A stretch of 64,000 bases of DNA from Turneriella parva DSM 21527 (GTDB taxonomy: Bacteria; Spirochaetota; Leptospiria; Turneriellales; Turneriellaceae). Position 1 is the first letter of the stretch; each line of letters begins with the position of its first letter. The notes under the pieces were generated by a model. That model was not told where the DNA came from and did not search any database. It saw nothing but the letters and a program-made list of their open reading frames with translations. The position numbers and the translations under genes were made by a program. The DNA lies in contig NC_018020.1 in the NCBI RefSeq assembly GCF_000266885.1, positions 1,984,001 through 2,048,000 on the forward strand. Direction: 5' to 3'. Shown here piece after piece: positions 53,349 to 62,112 of this stretch.

Positions 53349-55463
53349 CTATTGTTCAGCGTCGCGAATGGAAAGCGAAATTTTGCCCTGGCGGTCTATC
53401 GCCAGAACTTTCACTTTGACTTTCTGGCCTTCTTGCAGCACATCGCCGACGTTCGCAATACGTTCGGCGGCTACTTTGCTGATATGGCAAAGCCCGTCGC
53501 GGCCTGGCATAATCTCGATAAAGGCGCCGAACTCCATGATTTTGCGCACGGTGCCTTCATAGATTTTGCCAATTTCGGCTTCAGCGAACTGGCCTTCAAT
53601 CATTGCCCTCGCTTTGCGTGCCGATTCGCCGTCGTTGGATGCGATCTGAACCAGGCCGTTATCGTCGACATTGATTTCGGCGCCCGTTTTCTCGATGATC
53701 GAGCGGATATTCTTGCCACCGGGGCCGATCAGTTCGCCGATGCGGTCACGGTCGATCGTCAGCGTTGAAATGCGCGGGGCATTGTCTTTGAGTTCGGTAC
53801 GCGGTTTCGCCAGCGCCTCGCCCATCACTTTCAGAATGTGTTCACGGCCGGCCTTGGCCTGGTGAATCGCTTTCTCCATAATTTCATAGCTGATGCCCTG
53901 AACCTTGGTGTCGAGCTGAAAGCCCGTGATACCTTTTGTGGTACCCGCAATCTTGAAATCCATATCGCCGAAATGGTCTTCGAGACCGGCAATATCAGAG
54001 AGTACAGCGAACTTTTCACCCGAGGTAATGAGGCCCATCGCGATACCGGCTACCGGTGCTTTGATCGGCACGCCGCCATCCATGAGGGCGAGCGAGCCCG
54101 AGCAGACGGTAGCCATAGAAGACGAACCATTCGACTCGAGAATTTCTGACACGAGACGCATGACGTACGGGAAACGGCTCGCATCGGGAACAACTGCGGC
54201 GAGCGAGTTCTCGGCCAGTTTACCGTGACCGATTTCGCGACGGCCAGGGCCCATGAAGCGCTTCACCTCGCCCACGCTGAACGGGGGAAAGTTATAGTGC
54301 AGATAAAAACGGCTTGAAGATTCGCCTTCGACATCGTCGGTATCTTGTGCATTGCTTTCAGTGCCAAGCGTCAGCACGCCGAGAGACTGTGTTTCACCTC
54401 GTGTGAAAAGCGCTGAACCGTGGGTGCCGGGCAAAACGCCGACACCGATGCTGATCGCGCGAATTTCGTCGAGCTTGCGTCCGTCGGCGCGCACGCCGTC
54501 GTGAAAGATCTGGTCACGTACGACATCGACCTCAAGGTCGGCAATGAGCGATTTAATGAGCTTCTCGCGTTTCTCTGCGGCATCTTTTTCAAGGCCCGCA
54601 AACTCAGGTTTGAACTTTTCAAGTACTGCTTTTTTGCAGGCGTCGATTGCCGCCTGGCGCTCGAACTTGCCCTTAATTTCATTCGCCTTTTTCATATCGG
54701 CAAGACCGAGGTCGGCAATTTGCTTGCGCAGTTCGGTGTGCGTTTCGGCGGGTGCGACTTCTTGGCGCGGTTTGCCAGCTTTCGCCTTGAGCTTCAGCTG
54801 CATTTCGCAGAGGCGCTTGATCTCTTCATGACCGTGTTTGACCGCAGCGATCATGTCTTCTTCGGTCGCTTCGTCGGCGAGACCTTCGATCATTGTCACT
54901 GCTTTAATCGTACCCGCGAGCGCGAGGTTAATGTCTGCCGCCTGAATCTCATCGCGGTTTGGGAAAAGAATAAACTTGCCTGCCACGCGCGCGATACGCA
55001 CACCCGCTACCGGGCCGTCGAATGGCAGACCTGAAATGGTGAGTGCTGCTGATGCGGCTGTAATCGCATGCACATCAGCGCTGTAGTTTTTCTGCGCGCT
55101 CAGAAGCGTGATGAAAATCTGTACTTCGTTGGTGTAGTTGTCGGGAAAAAGCGGCCGAATCGGGCGGTCGATAACGCGCGACGTCAATATCTCTTTGTCT
55201 GACGGGCGATTCTCGCGCTTCAGAAAACCACCGGGAAAACGGCCACCGGCGTAATATTTCTCGCGGTATTCAACCGTCATGGGAAAGAAATCAAGGCCTT
55301 CGCCTGATTTTTTCGCCCCGGTCGCGTTCGCCATGAGCACCATATTGCCCCAGCGCAGCAGCACCGAGCCGTCGGCCTGGCGGGCCCACATACCTGTTTC
55401 GAGTTCGTATGGCTGGCCTTTGAGGTCTACTGATTCTTTGTGAACTTTAAAATCATGTTGCAT
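53349..55463 (-). CDS. pnp: Polyribonucleotide nucleotidyltransferase
   Basis: 704 residues, PNPase: two RNase PH domains, the second with FTRGETQSLGVLTLG and a DIAGLEDHFGDMDFKIAGT active region, then KH (IGPGGKNIRSIIEKTGAEI) and S1 (YEGTVRKIMEFGAFIEIMPG, KVKVKVLAIDRQGKISLSIRD). 3'-5' RNA decay enzyme. GAAGG ribosome-binding site; leader has a small hairpin (GGGCCGAAGGCTC area) that could be its autoregulatory stem. Confidence 0.97.
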   Translation of the reverse strand: MQHDFKVHKESVDLKGQPYELETGMWARQADGSVLLRWGNMVLMANATGAKKSGEGLDFFPMTVEYREKYYAGGRFPGGFLKRENRPSDKEILTSRVIDRPIRPLFPDNYTNEVQIFITLLSAQKNYSADVHAITAASAALTISGLPFDGPVAGVRIARVAGKFILFPNRDEIQAADINLALAGTIKAVTMIEGLADEATEEDMIAAVKHGHEEIKRLCEMQLKLKAKAGKPRQEVAPAETHTELRKQIADLGLADMKKANEIKGKFERQAAIDACKKAVLEKFKPEFAGLEKDAAEKREKLIKSLIADLEVDVVRDQIFHDGVRADGRKLDEIRAISIGVGVLPGTHGSALFTRGETQSLGVLTLGTESNAQDTDDVEGESSSRFYLHYNFPPFSVGEVKRFMGPGRREIGHGKLAENSLAAVVPDASRFPYVMRLVSEILESNGSSSMATVCSGSLALMDGGVPIKAPVAGIAMGLITSGEKFAVLSDIAGLEDHFGDMDFKIAGTTKGITGFQLDTKVQGISYEIMEKAIHQAKAGREHILKVMGEALAKPRTELKDNAPRISTLTIDRDRIGELIGPGGKNIRSIIEKTGAEINVDDNGLVQIASNDGESARKARAMIEGQFAEAEIGKIYEGTVRKIMEFGAFIEIMPGRDGLCHISKVAAERIANVGDVLQEGQKVKVKVLAIDRQGKISLSIRDAEQ

Positions 55464-55543
55464 AATTTACCTTCTTTAGAGAATGCGCGCAGATATACCT
55501 TGAGCCTTCGGCCCAAAGTACACCGCCCGACGCAAATAAGGGG

Positions 55544-55810
55544 TTATTTACGGAGATTGAGTTTAGCAATGATCGCCTTGTAACGATCAACGCTGTTCTT
55601 GCGCAGGTAGTCGAGCAGTCGGCGGCGACGGCCTACCATCTTCAAGAGACCTACGCGTGAGTGGTGGTCTTTCACGTGTGCCTGAAAGTGACCTGTCAGG
55701 CGGTTAATTTTTTCAGTCAGAAGCGCTACCTGAACTTCTACCGACCCGGTATCTTTCGAGCTTTTCTGGTGTGTAGCGATAAGCGCTTTCTTTTCTGCAG
55801 TTGCGAGCAT
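55544..55810 (-). CDS. rpsO: 30S ribosomal protein S15
   Basis: 88 residues, S15: [23 protein letters not shown] and [19 protein letters not shown], the 16S rRNA-binding helices. It assembles first in the platform of the small subunit. The rpsO-pnp order is conserved widely. Its promoter must lie in the about 70-100 bp between its ATG and the IS end. Confidence 0.97.
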   Translation of the reverse strand: MLATAEKKALIATHQKSSKDTGSVEVQVALLTEKINRLTGHFQAHVKDHHSRVGLLKMVGRRRRLLDYLRKNSVDRYKAIIAKLNLRK

Positions 55811-56003
55811 ATTTCCCTTTATTTATCTTTTCCCTTATGTTTGAGACACTTTTGCTATGCAAAACAGGGTGACAAGAGTTTTGGCAAGGGGTGGCCTCGG
55901 CCAACCGGCAGATTCCAAAACGAAGTGCGAAAGGGATAAAGTAATGTAAGGCCGCTCCCGGGTTTCGAGGTTGATTTGCGAAAAACGACCACGGAGCCCC
56001 CGG

Positions 56004-56483
56004 ATGCGACCCTACGTTCAACTATCAAATGATGAAAGACTGCGTATAGAAGAAAGCCTTGCTGAGGGCCTCAAGGCCAGCCAAATCGCCAGAAATCTTA
56101 AGCGACACCCGAGCACTATTTTTCGAGAGATTCGGCGTAATTCAATGCCACGACATTACAGCGCGCGGTGCGCCAGAGACGAGGCGCGAAAGCGCCAGAC
56201 TAATACCAACGCCGCGAAGGTTACACCAGAGCTTTGGTCAGAGATCGGAGCATCGCTCAAGTCGACGCTGTCACCAGAACAGATCGCAGGCCGCATGCGC
56301 CTAGAACGTTTCGACGGTGTCTGCATGCAGACGATTTACAATCATGTGCGCAAGAAATCCGGCACATCGAATTTTTATCGCCTGTGCCTGCGCCGCAAAG
56401 GCAAACCATACAAGCGCAAAGTGAGGATTGAGGCTGAAAACAAAGGGTTTTTCGCATTCACGACCTGCCAGCCGAAGCTTTGA
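56004..56483 (+). CDS. IS30-type transposase, N-terminal half (orfA frame)
   Basis: 159 residues from the ATG at 56004. RPYVQLSNDERLRIEESLAE then KASQIARNLKRHPSTIFREI is the DNA-binding helix-turn-helix of IS30 transposases. The frame loses its homology after about 56450 at a run of five T, and the frame of the second half should take over there (a -1 shift). This is either a real programmed -1 shift or a one-base loss. Confidence 0.82.
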   Translation: MRPYVQLSNDERLRIEESLAEGLKASQIARNLKRHPSTIFREIRRNSMPRHYSARCARDEARKRQTNTNAAKVTPELWSEIGASLKSTLSPEQIAGRMRLERFDGVCMQTIYNHVRKKSGTSNFYRLCLRRKGKPYKRKVRIEAENKGFFAFTTCQPKL

Positions 56484-56968
56484 CGCGACGCAAACCCGGC
56501 TACTGGGAGGGCGATTTGGTCGAGGGTAAAATGGGCACCGGGCAGATTGCAACTTTCGTCGAAAGGCATTCGCGTTACTTGCTCGCGGCGAAACTGGAGC
56601 GCAAATTGGTGACACAGTTTAACGCTGCAGCGCGCGACCTATTCGCCGACATCGATAACGAACGGCTGCGGGGTATCATTTACGATCGGGGCACCGAGAT
56701 GAGTGGCTACCGCGACCTGCAGCAAGTGCTGAACTGCGGCATCTACTTTTGTGACCCCGGCTCGCCATGGCAGAGAGGTACGAACGAAAACACGAACGGC
56801 CTGCTGCGCGAGTCTTTTCCCAAAGGCACAGATTTTCGGCGCATCGACCAGGAACAGGTTGACGCAGCGCTTAAATTACTAAATAACCGACCACGCAAGC
56901 GGCTGAATTACCGAACCCCGGCCGAGGTCTACTTTCGCAGCCCTATCGCACTTCGTTTTGGAATGTAA
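56480..56968 (+). CDS. IS30-type transposase, catalytic half (orfB frame)
   Basis: RKPGYWEGDLVEG has the first catalytic Asp, IIYDRGTEM the second Asp, and WQRGTNENTNGLLRESF the Glu region of IS30 DDE domains. Upstream sequence in this frame (HDLPAEALTRRKPG) matches the family too, so the true join is near 56448. The C-terminus overlaps the right inverted repeat. Complete catalytic set, so activity is possible if the frame is joined. Confidence 0.82.
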   Translation: MTRRKPGYWEGDLVEGKMGTGQIATFVERHSRYLLAAKLERKLVTQFNAAARDLFADIDNERLRGIIYDRGTEMSGYRDLQQVLNCGIYFCDPGSPWQRGTNENTNGLLRESFPKGTDFRRIDQEQVDAALKLLNNRPRKRLNYRTPAEVYFRSPIALRFGM

Positions 56969-56993
56969 GACCCCTGCCAAAACGGTCGTTTGG

Positions 56994-57569
56994 CTAGAAA
57001 TCCAACGCGCGACTTCGCCCAAACGTATAGCGCAAAGCCGCAGAAACGGTAGGCCCCGAGAAATTATTCGAGTCATTATCAGCATACAGAAGTGCGTGCG
57101 CGACGCCAAATCGGGGTATAAATGAAATTTCGTGCGTGAGCAAAATCTCTACCCCCAGGCCGACTTCGGCATACATCGAGTTGATGTTCGACGACAGCGA
57201 ACCATCTTGCCTCTTCACTTTGGTCGTGATCGTACCAGCGTCGACGTAGGGCAGAAGTGTGATGAAATTGGGCAACAGGTGAATGCGGGCCTCTGTGCGC
57301 AAAGTGGGTAAAATTAGAGTGCGCTGATTAAGGCCGGGTTCGGCTATCATGCCGGTGCCGCGCAGAAACAGGTTAAAATCGCGAAACGCGAGGCCGAAAC
57401 CCAATGAGCCCCCGAGCCCCGCGGGCTGCGCCGAAGGCACCAGCGCGTTCGCGCCGATATCGAGAAGCATGCGGTCTTGAAAGGTTACCGGCGCTGCTTC
57501 GGCGGCCAGGTTTTGCGCCAGGCCGGCGAGTGAAGCGCAGAGCGCGATGCGGATTAAGGTCGTTTTCAT
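56994..57569 (-). CDS. Outer-membrane barrel-like protein
   Basis: 191 residues. Signal peptide ending AEAAP. Repeated beta-type strands (GGSLGFGLAFRDFNLFLRG, GVEILLTHEISFIPRFGVAH) and a C-terminal Phe. Small OmpX/OmpW-like barrel; no specific family recognised. Stops at the edge of the IS. Only 12 bp from the upstream gene's end, so likely co-transcribed with it. Confidence 0.78.
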   Translation of the reverse strand: MKTTLIRIALCASLAGLAQNLAAEAAPVTFQDRMLLDIGANALVPSAQPAGLGGSLGFGLAFRDFNLFLRGTGMIAEPGLNQRTLILPTLRTEARIHLLPNFITLLPYVDAGTITTKVKRQDGSLSSNINSMYAEVGLGVEILLTHEISFIPRFGVAHALLYADNDSNNFSGPTVSAALRYTFGRSRALDF

Positions 57570-57581
57570 ATTTTTCCCCGT

Positions 57582-59141
57582 TTATTTTGTCTGTTGCTGT
57601 GTCATACTGAAGATATCTTGTACAATGCCTTGCGAGATTTCATCGACGACGTTAAAGAGCCGCACGTCTACCGGCGACTCCGTTGTCGAACCGCCAATCT
57701 CTTTCTTCTTCGCAAGGTCAAAAATTTTCGATTCGATCACGATATTGCCCGTTTTGGCGCTGACTGAATAGAAACCGAAAATCAGGTAATCGGCCCCCGT
57801 CGCCGCCTGAAATTCTTTTAGGGTCTTTTCATTCACATCTGTCGGCGAACGAAAGATACGGCTGCCGGCTTCAAAGCTCTTCTTTTCGTTTGCGCGGTCG
57901 TATTCGAAGATTTTTTTCATCGAGTCGTCGATGGCAATCGATAGCGAAGATGCAAGCCAGGTATAAAGCGGGGTGTTCGTGCGGTCGTAAAAGTCGAGAA
58001 TCGCGACGCTCGCAAGGCCGCCCGATGCACCCTGCGCCGACATGCGGTCTTTCTCTTCGGCTATCTTGTTGATCTGCTCTTCGCTCAAAATTACCAGCGG
58101 ACGCTGCATCTCGCTGATCATGCTCGCGAGCATTTCAGAATTCGCCGAAGACTTCGCCGGAAACGAATCTTGATACCAGACCATGCCGCCGGTCGTCAGG
58201 TCAAAACCGCGGGCAAAGGAGTTTTTGCCGTCGGGGTTCAGCAGCAGCAGGTAGTCTGCACCGGTGCGGCCGCGTATGCGGCCGAGAATACCCCTGAGCT
58301 CCCGGTCGAAGCCATAGTCTTTGCGGGCGACGATAGCCGAAAACGCATTGTAGTCGGCGTTATTGGCTTCATTGTCCCCGGCTGCTGAAAGGGGTGGTGG
58401 CATTTCAGAAACAGTCAGCATCGGCGCGAAATACGATACCCCCTGCGTCACGAGGTGGCGCGTGTATTGCAGATCTTTGGGTGTCGTGGATTCAAAATCA
58501 CTGCCCGAAAGCGCATGTACCTTAAACTTCTGCGAAAGCAGGCTGATATAGAAATCGTTGAGTTCAACCGGTTCGAGCGGCGCCATGATTGCCAGTTTGC
58601 TCGCCGAGGTAATCGGCCTGCTGAGGTACCGGTCTTTTTCAAGTGGCAGCATGGTGCGCAACAGGTCGATCACCACGGTTTCGGGTTTCGAATAGACCGT
58701 GAAGGCCGAGATTTTTCCCGTCGAGGCGCTGTAATGATAGAGTTTTACCAGCACATATTTCTTGTCAGGCACTTCAGCGGTGGGCTCAATCTCGTTGCCG
58801 TCTTCGTCTTTCGCTTTTTCTGCATATTCAAAGATTTCACCGGTGAGCAGGTTACCGCCTTCGACCAATTTGCTGATCTGCGCGTACTCTTCAGGTGCGT
58901 AGATCACCCGGGAGGCAATTTTCTTTTCATCACGCATTCGCGAAAATTCGTTTGGGTACATGACGCGGCCTTTTTTCGCGCGCGTGTAGGCTTTGCTCAG
59001 AAAGATCGGAAAGCGCAGAATAATCTCTTTCGAGACGGGCGAATCAAACCTGCGCGAAAACGTGCCAATCGCCGTCGTGCCTGTCGCCGATAGGCTGCCC
59101 GAGGCAGCGGCAAAGACCAGAATGCAGCAGAGGCGTTTCAA
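57582..59141 (-). CDS. FlgO/CsgG-like lipoprotein-associated protein
   Basis: 519 residues. Signal peptide (MKRLCCILVFAAASGSLSATG). The C-terminal half has the CsgG/FlgO-type fold: ASVAILDFYDRTNTPLYTWL then ADYLIFGFYSVSAKTGNIVI and IESKIFDLAKKKEIGG. The N-terminal half is unknown. It is in the same transcript as a lipoprotein gene (19 bp apart) and the barrel gene. A role at the outer membrane or in surface assembly is inferred. Confidence 0.82.
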   Translation of the reverse strand: MKRLCCILVFAAASGSLSATGTTAIGTFSRRFDSPVSKEIILRFPIFLSKAYTRAKKGRVMYPNEFSRMRDEKKIASRVIYAPEEYAQISKLVEGGNLLTGEIFEYAEKAKDEDGNEIEPTAEVPDKKYVLVKLYHYSASTGKISAFTVYSKPETVVIDLLRTMLPLEKDRYLSRPITSASKLAIMAPLEPVELNDFYISLLSQKFKVHALSGSDFESTTPKDLQYTRHLVTQGVSYFAPMLTVSEMPPPLSAAGDNEANNADYNAFSAIVARKDYGFDRELRGILGRIRGRTGADYLLLLNPDGKNSFARGFDLTTGGMVWYQDSFPAKSSANSEMLASMISEMQRPLVILSEEQINKIAEEKDRMSAQGASGGLASVAILDFYDRTNTPLYTWLASSLSIAIDDSMKKIFEYDRANEKKSFEAGSRIFRSPTDVNEKTLKEFQAATGADYLIFGFYSVSAKTGNIVIESKIFDLAKKKEIGGSTTESPVDVRLFNVVDEISQGIVQDIFSMTQQQTK

Positions 59142-59160
59142 ACAACACCGCCCGTAGAGT

Positions 59161-59745
59161 CTACTTACCCTTTTGCATCGTGTCGATCATCGTGCCGACG
59201 ACGCTCTTCAAATCGTCTTTGCGGCCCACGCTGTAATTTTGCACGTACACGAGTTCCATATTGTCGAGCTTGATCACCCGCGCCCAGGTGTAACCAGCAT
59301 CCCATTTGGCGAGCGAGAGCAGAACGACGTAGCGAATGCCCATTTTTTTCTGCAGCGACTGCAGCATTTCAACTTTGAGATTCTCGAAGTTAAAAATATG
59401 CAGTTTGTAGATATTCTCAAAAACCTTGTCGGCAACCGCCACCTGACGCTGCGGGTTTTTCGGGTCGAAGAGGTTGGTGACGAAAGCCGTCTTTTTCAGG
59501 CTCTTGACATCGAGCACGTCGTCGGTCGTGTAAAAGTCGGTTGCGTTGAACGCTTTCACGTCATAACCCCCGCGCATGAATTCCATCAAAACGGCATTCT
59601 TAAAATCGTTCTCGCCTTCGACGAGCACGGCGATATTCGAATTCTTGGGGATTGCCTCTTTAATCACATAGTTGTTGCGTGTCGAGCGGCACGCGGTGAG
59701 CGTGAACAGGGCAAAAACCGCCACGATAATGGACTTCTTTGTCAT
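59161..59745 (-). CDS. Lipoprotein, partner of the CsgG/FlgO-like gene
   Basis: 194 residues, ATG at 59745. MTKKSIIVAVFALFTLTACR is a signal peptide with lipobox, Cys19. The mature part resembles one TolB/CsgG-like alpha-beta domain (NIAVLVEGENDFKNAVLMEF, MGIRYVVLLSLAKWD), so the two genes may be related halves. An upstream start at 59919 is rejected. Function unknown. Confidence 0.78.
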   Translation of the reverse strand: MTKKSIIVAVFALFTLTACRSTRNNYVIKEAIPKNSNIAVLVEGENDFKNAVLMEFMRGGYDVKAFNATDFYTTDDVLDVKSLKKTAFVTNLFDPKNPQRQVAVADKVFENIYKLHIFNFENLKVEMLQSLQKKMGIRYVVLLSLAKWDAGYTWARVIKLDNMELVYVQNYSVGRKDDLKSVVGTMIDTMQKGK

Positions 59746-59891
59746 GAATAAGACAGGGGGTATAATCTGATAAATTGTCAACAGTTTTCGATCAATATTC
59801 TGGGGCCGCGCAGGAAAACGCAAATCTGCCAGATTCTGGAAAATTTTCTTCTTCACAGACAAGAAATTGGCTGCGTTCTCCCGCGCGGCCC

Positions 59892-61142
59892 CTATAGCTG
59901 AGAAATCATGTTCTCCCAAAAGCTTGTCGCGGCGAAGCGTACGTTGAGGTCATAACTGTCGGCGATCGTCTCGGCGACGTCTGCGAGCGAGGCTCTGATA
60001 CCGAGGTTCGCCTGCCGGCGTGGTCTGAACATGCGCGAATAAACCATGAGCGGCACATATTCTCGCGTGTGGCTCGTGCCCTCGAAAGTGGGGTCGTTGC
60101 CGTGGTCAGAGACTATATAGAGCATGTCTTCGTTTTCCATCGCTCGCATGAGCCTCGGTATCTGCAGGTCGAGAGATTCGAGCGCATCGGCGTAGCCCAA
60201 CGAGTCGCGGTTGTGACCATAAAGGCCGTCAAGATCGGGCAGGGTTGCGAGCACGAACGATTGTTTTGCCTTGTTTGTCGGCGCGTCGCGAATCACCTGG
60301 TTCAACAGTTCAAGGCATTCGGCGTTATTCTTCACGCCATAGGTTTCGCTCATTGCCGCGCCTTCGATCATTTCTGAGACCTTGCCGAGCGCATAGACGG
60401 GAATTCCCGCGTCGTAGAGCGTGGTTGCGAGTGTCGGCGCCCTCGGCGGCGAATGGAACATCGCCACGGGGGCAGATTCGTCGACCACAAAGCCCGCGAC
60501 GTCGCCGCCAAAATAGTGCACGTGCAACCTGCCGAGGCCGTGCGCTGAGAGAACCTCCCATGCGGTGTGGCCGAGCAGATAGAATTCATCGGGCTGAAAC
60601 TTTTCATTGTGCACGTAGATGTGCACGAGCGAGTCGTCAGTTACCAGCAGAATGGGGCTGCCGGTATCGAGGTGCGTTTCGCCATATTTCGTGAGAAATC
60701 CCTGTTGCACATCGTTCGAATTGCCGAGAAACGTGCGGCCCGAGGCCTGCATCAGCTGCTGCATAATATCTTCGGGCACGCCCTTCGGGTACGTCAGGTA
60801 TTTGTCTTCTTGATAGGTACCCAGAAGTTCCCGGTGGCCGCCGATGCTGTCGTTGCCTTCGTTGCGCTGCGTGATTTTGCCAAAAAAGCCCAGCGTCTCT
60901 TCGTCGCGCGGCCAGCCCTTGACATACGTCAGGTTCGCCAGCCCAAGGCGCGCCAGATTGGGAATCTCGAGTTTCGGTTTGAGCTCGCCGATGTGCGAAA
61001 GTGTGTTGGCTCCGCGTGGCCCGTAAAGGTATGCATCGGGCTGCTCACCCACGCCCAGGCCGTCGATCACGAGCACTATCGATTTGCCGATACCGAGCGT
61101 CACGGGTGGAAACTTGTCGCCACCGACTCTTGCCGACAACAC
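59892..61142 (-). CDS. deoB: Phosphopentomutase
   Basis: 416 residues from GTG 61142 (a GTG at 61103 fits the family start better). Alkaline-phosphatase-like fold: VLVIDGLGVGEQPDA, LPDLDGLYGHNRDSLG, IVSDHGNDPTFEGTSHTREY with the metal Asp/His residues. Interconverts ribose-1-P/deoxyribose-1-P and the 5-phosphates in nucleoside salvage. Divergent from the cytochrome gene. Confidence 0.92.
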   Translation of the reverse strand: MLSARVGGDKFPPVTLGIGKSIVLVIDGLGVGEQPDAYLYGPRGANTLSHIGELKPKLEIPNLARLGLANLTYVKGWPRDEETLGFFGKITQRNEGNDSIGGHRELLGTYQEDKYLTYPKGVPEDIMQQLMQASGRTFLGNSNDVQQGFLTKYGETHLDTGSPILLVTDDSLVHIYVHNEKFQPDEFYLLGHTAWEVLSAHGLGRLHVHYFGGDVAGFVVDESAPVAMFHSPPRAPTLATTLYDAGIPVYALGKVSEMIEGAAMSETYGVKNNAECLELLNQVIRDAPTNKAKQSFVLATLPDLDGLYGHNRDSLGYADALESLDLQIPRLMRAMENEDMLYIVSDHGNDPTFEGTSHTREYVPLMVYSRMFRPRRQANLGIRASLADVAETIADSYDLNVRFAATSFWENMISQL

Positions 61143-61212
61143 GGATAAAATTGCGAGCTTGCAGAGGCGAATTTTTGCTTTTCACCACGCAAAACCGTCG
61201 GGTTCATCTTTT

Positions 61213-62019
61213 ATGAAAGCTGCGTATCTGCTGATCATTGCTCTGGCGTGCGTGTCAGCCTCGTGTGCGCGCAGCGAAAAATCGCTCACGGTCAAAACGG
61301 GTACGTTAGAGAAGAAGATCCCCCTTTCTGAACTCAAACAGAAGTTCGCGCCCGAAAACATAACTGTCGACGACTACTATCTTAAGCGCAGCGTCGTATA
61401 CAGAGCACTGCCGCTGGCGAAAATGCTCGCGGCGTTTGCGGTTGATTTCCCTGCCTATGATGAATTTATTTTTCGTTGTGCCGACGGCTACCTTGCGCAC
61501 GTGAGCCGTGCCGATTTTGAAGCGGGCCGGCTCGCAGATTTTTACCTCGCCTTTGGTGAAAACTCAGATGCGTTCAGTGCAAAAATACCCCAGGGCAAGG
61601 CGCTGGTATCGCCAGAACCTTTTTATGCTGTCTCGACAAACCTCGCGGGTTTTCAAACGCTCTCGTGGCCGTACGAGGTGGTCGCGATTGAGCTCGTCAA
61701 TTTCAGAGAAATGTTTCCGGCGATCTATTTTGCGGGCATGGAAAAACAACCGGGTGTGGCAATGGGCTTTGACCTCTTCAGAAAAGAATGCCTCAAGTGC
61801 CATTCGCTGAATCTGCAGGGGGGCGACATCGGCCCCGAACTCAACGTGCCGCAGAATATCACCGAATACCGCGATGCGGCGACGCTCAGAAGATTTATTC
61901 GCAATGCGTCAGCATTTCGCGCCCGCTCCAAGATGCCGTCGTATGAACATTTGAGCGATAAGCAGATTGAGAATATCCTGAGTTATCTGCGGGCGATGGC
62001 AGGTCATAAGGCCCATTGA
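61213..62019 (+). CDS. Lipoprotein with Mo-enzyme-like domain and cytochrome c
   Basis: 268 residues, ATG at 61213. Signal peptide ending CVSASC (Cys18 lipobox). Residues about 25-175 look like a small molybdopterin oxidoreductase-type domain of the YedY/SUOX kind (TVDDYYLKRSVVYRALPL, FIFRCADGYLAHVS) without clear Mo-ligand Cys. The C-terminal part is a c-type heme domain: CLKCH heme site and MPSYEHL with the likely axial Met. Periplasm-facing electron carrier; partner unknown. Confidence 0.78.
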   Translation: MKAAYLLIIALACVSASCARSEKSLTVKTGTLEKKIPLSELKQKFAPENITVDDYYLKRSVVYRALPLAKMLAAFAVDFPAYDEFIFRCADGYLAHVSRADFEAGRLADFYLAFGENSDAFSAKIPQGKALVSPEPFYAVSTNLAGFQTLSWPYEVVAIELVNFREMFPAIYFAGMEKQPGVAMGFDLFRKECLKCHSLNLQGGDIGPELNVPQNITEYRDAATLRRFIRNASAFRARSKMPSYEHLSDKQIENILSYLRAMAGHKAH

Positions 62020-62023
62020 TTAT

Positions 62024-62109
62024 GTCATGGTTCGACATGCTCACCATGACAAAATTATTTTTTTACTCTGAGCCAATTATTTGTCACCCTGAGCTTGTCG
62101 AAGGGTGAC
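62024..62109. repeat. Two more hairpin elements of the covarying-stem family
   Basis: 62024-62050: stem GTCATGGT/ACCATGAC, loop TCGACATGCTC. 62083-62109, minus strand: stem GTCACCCT/AGGGTGAC, loop TCGACAAGCTC. Together they fill the 93-bp gap between the convergent cytochrome and mltG genes. Confidence 0.75.
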
Positions 62110-62112
62110 GCA

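Larger units (their letters stand above)
55878..56983. mobile_element. IS30-family insertion sequence
   Basis: A transposase-bearing element between rpsO and the barrel gene. Terminal inverted repeats: 55912-55935 and 56941-56964, sharing ATTCCAAAACGAAGTGCGA on opposite strands with one mismatch over 24 bp. A second, outer match (GTTTTGGCA(A)GGGGT at 55878-55892 and 56970-56983) may be the real ends. An AATGTAAG direct repeat (55943 and 56962) lies next to the right end. Total about 1.05-1.1 kb, normal for IS30. Confidence 0.8.
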
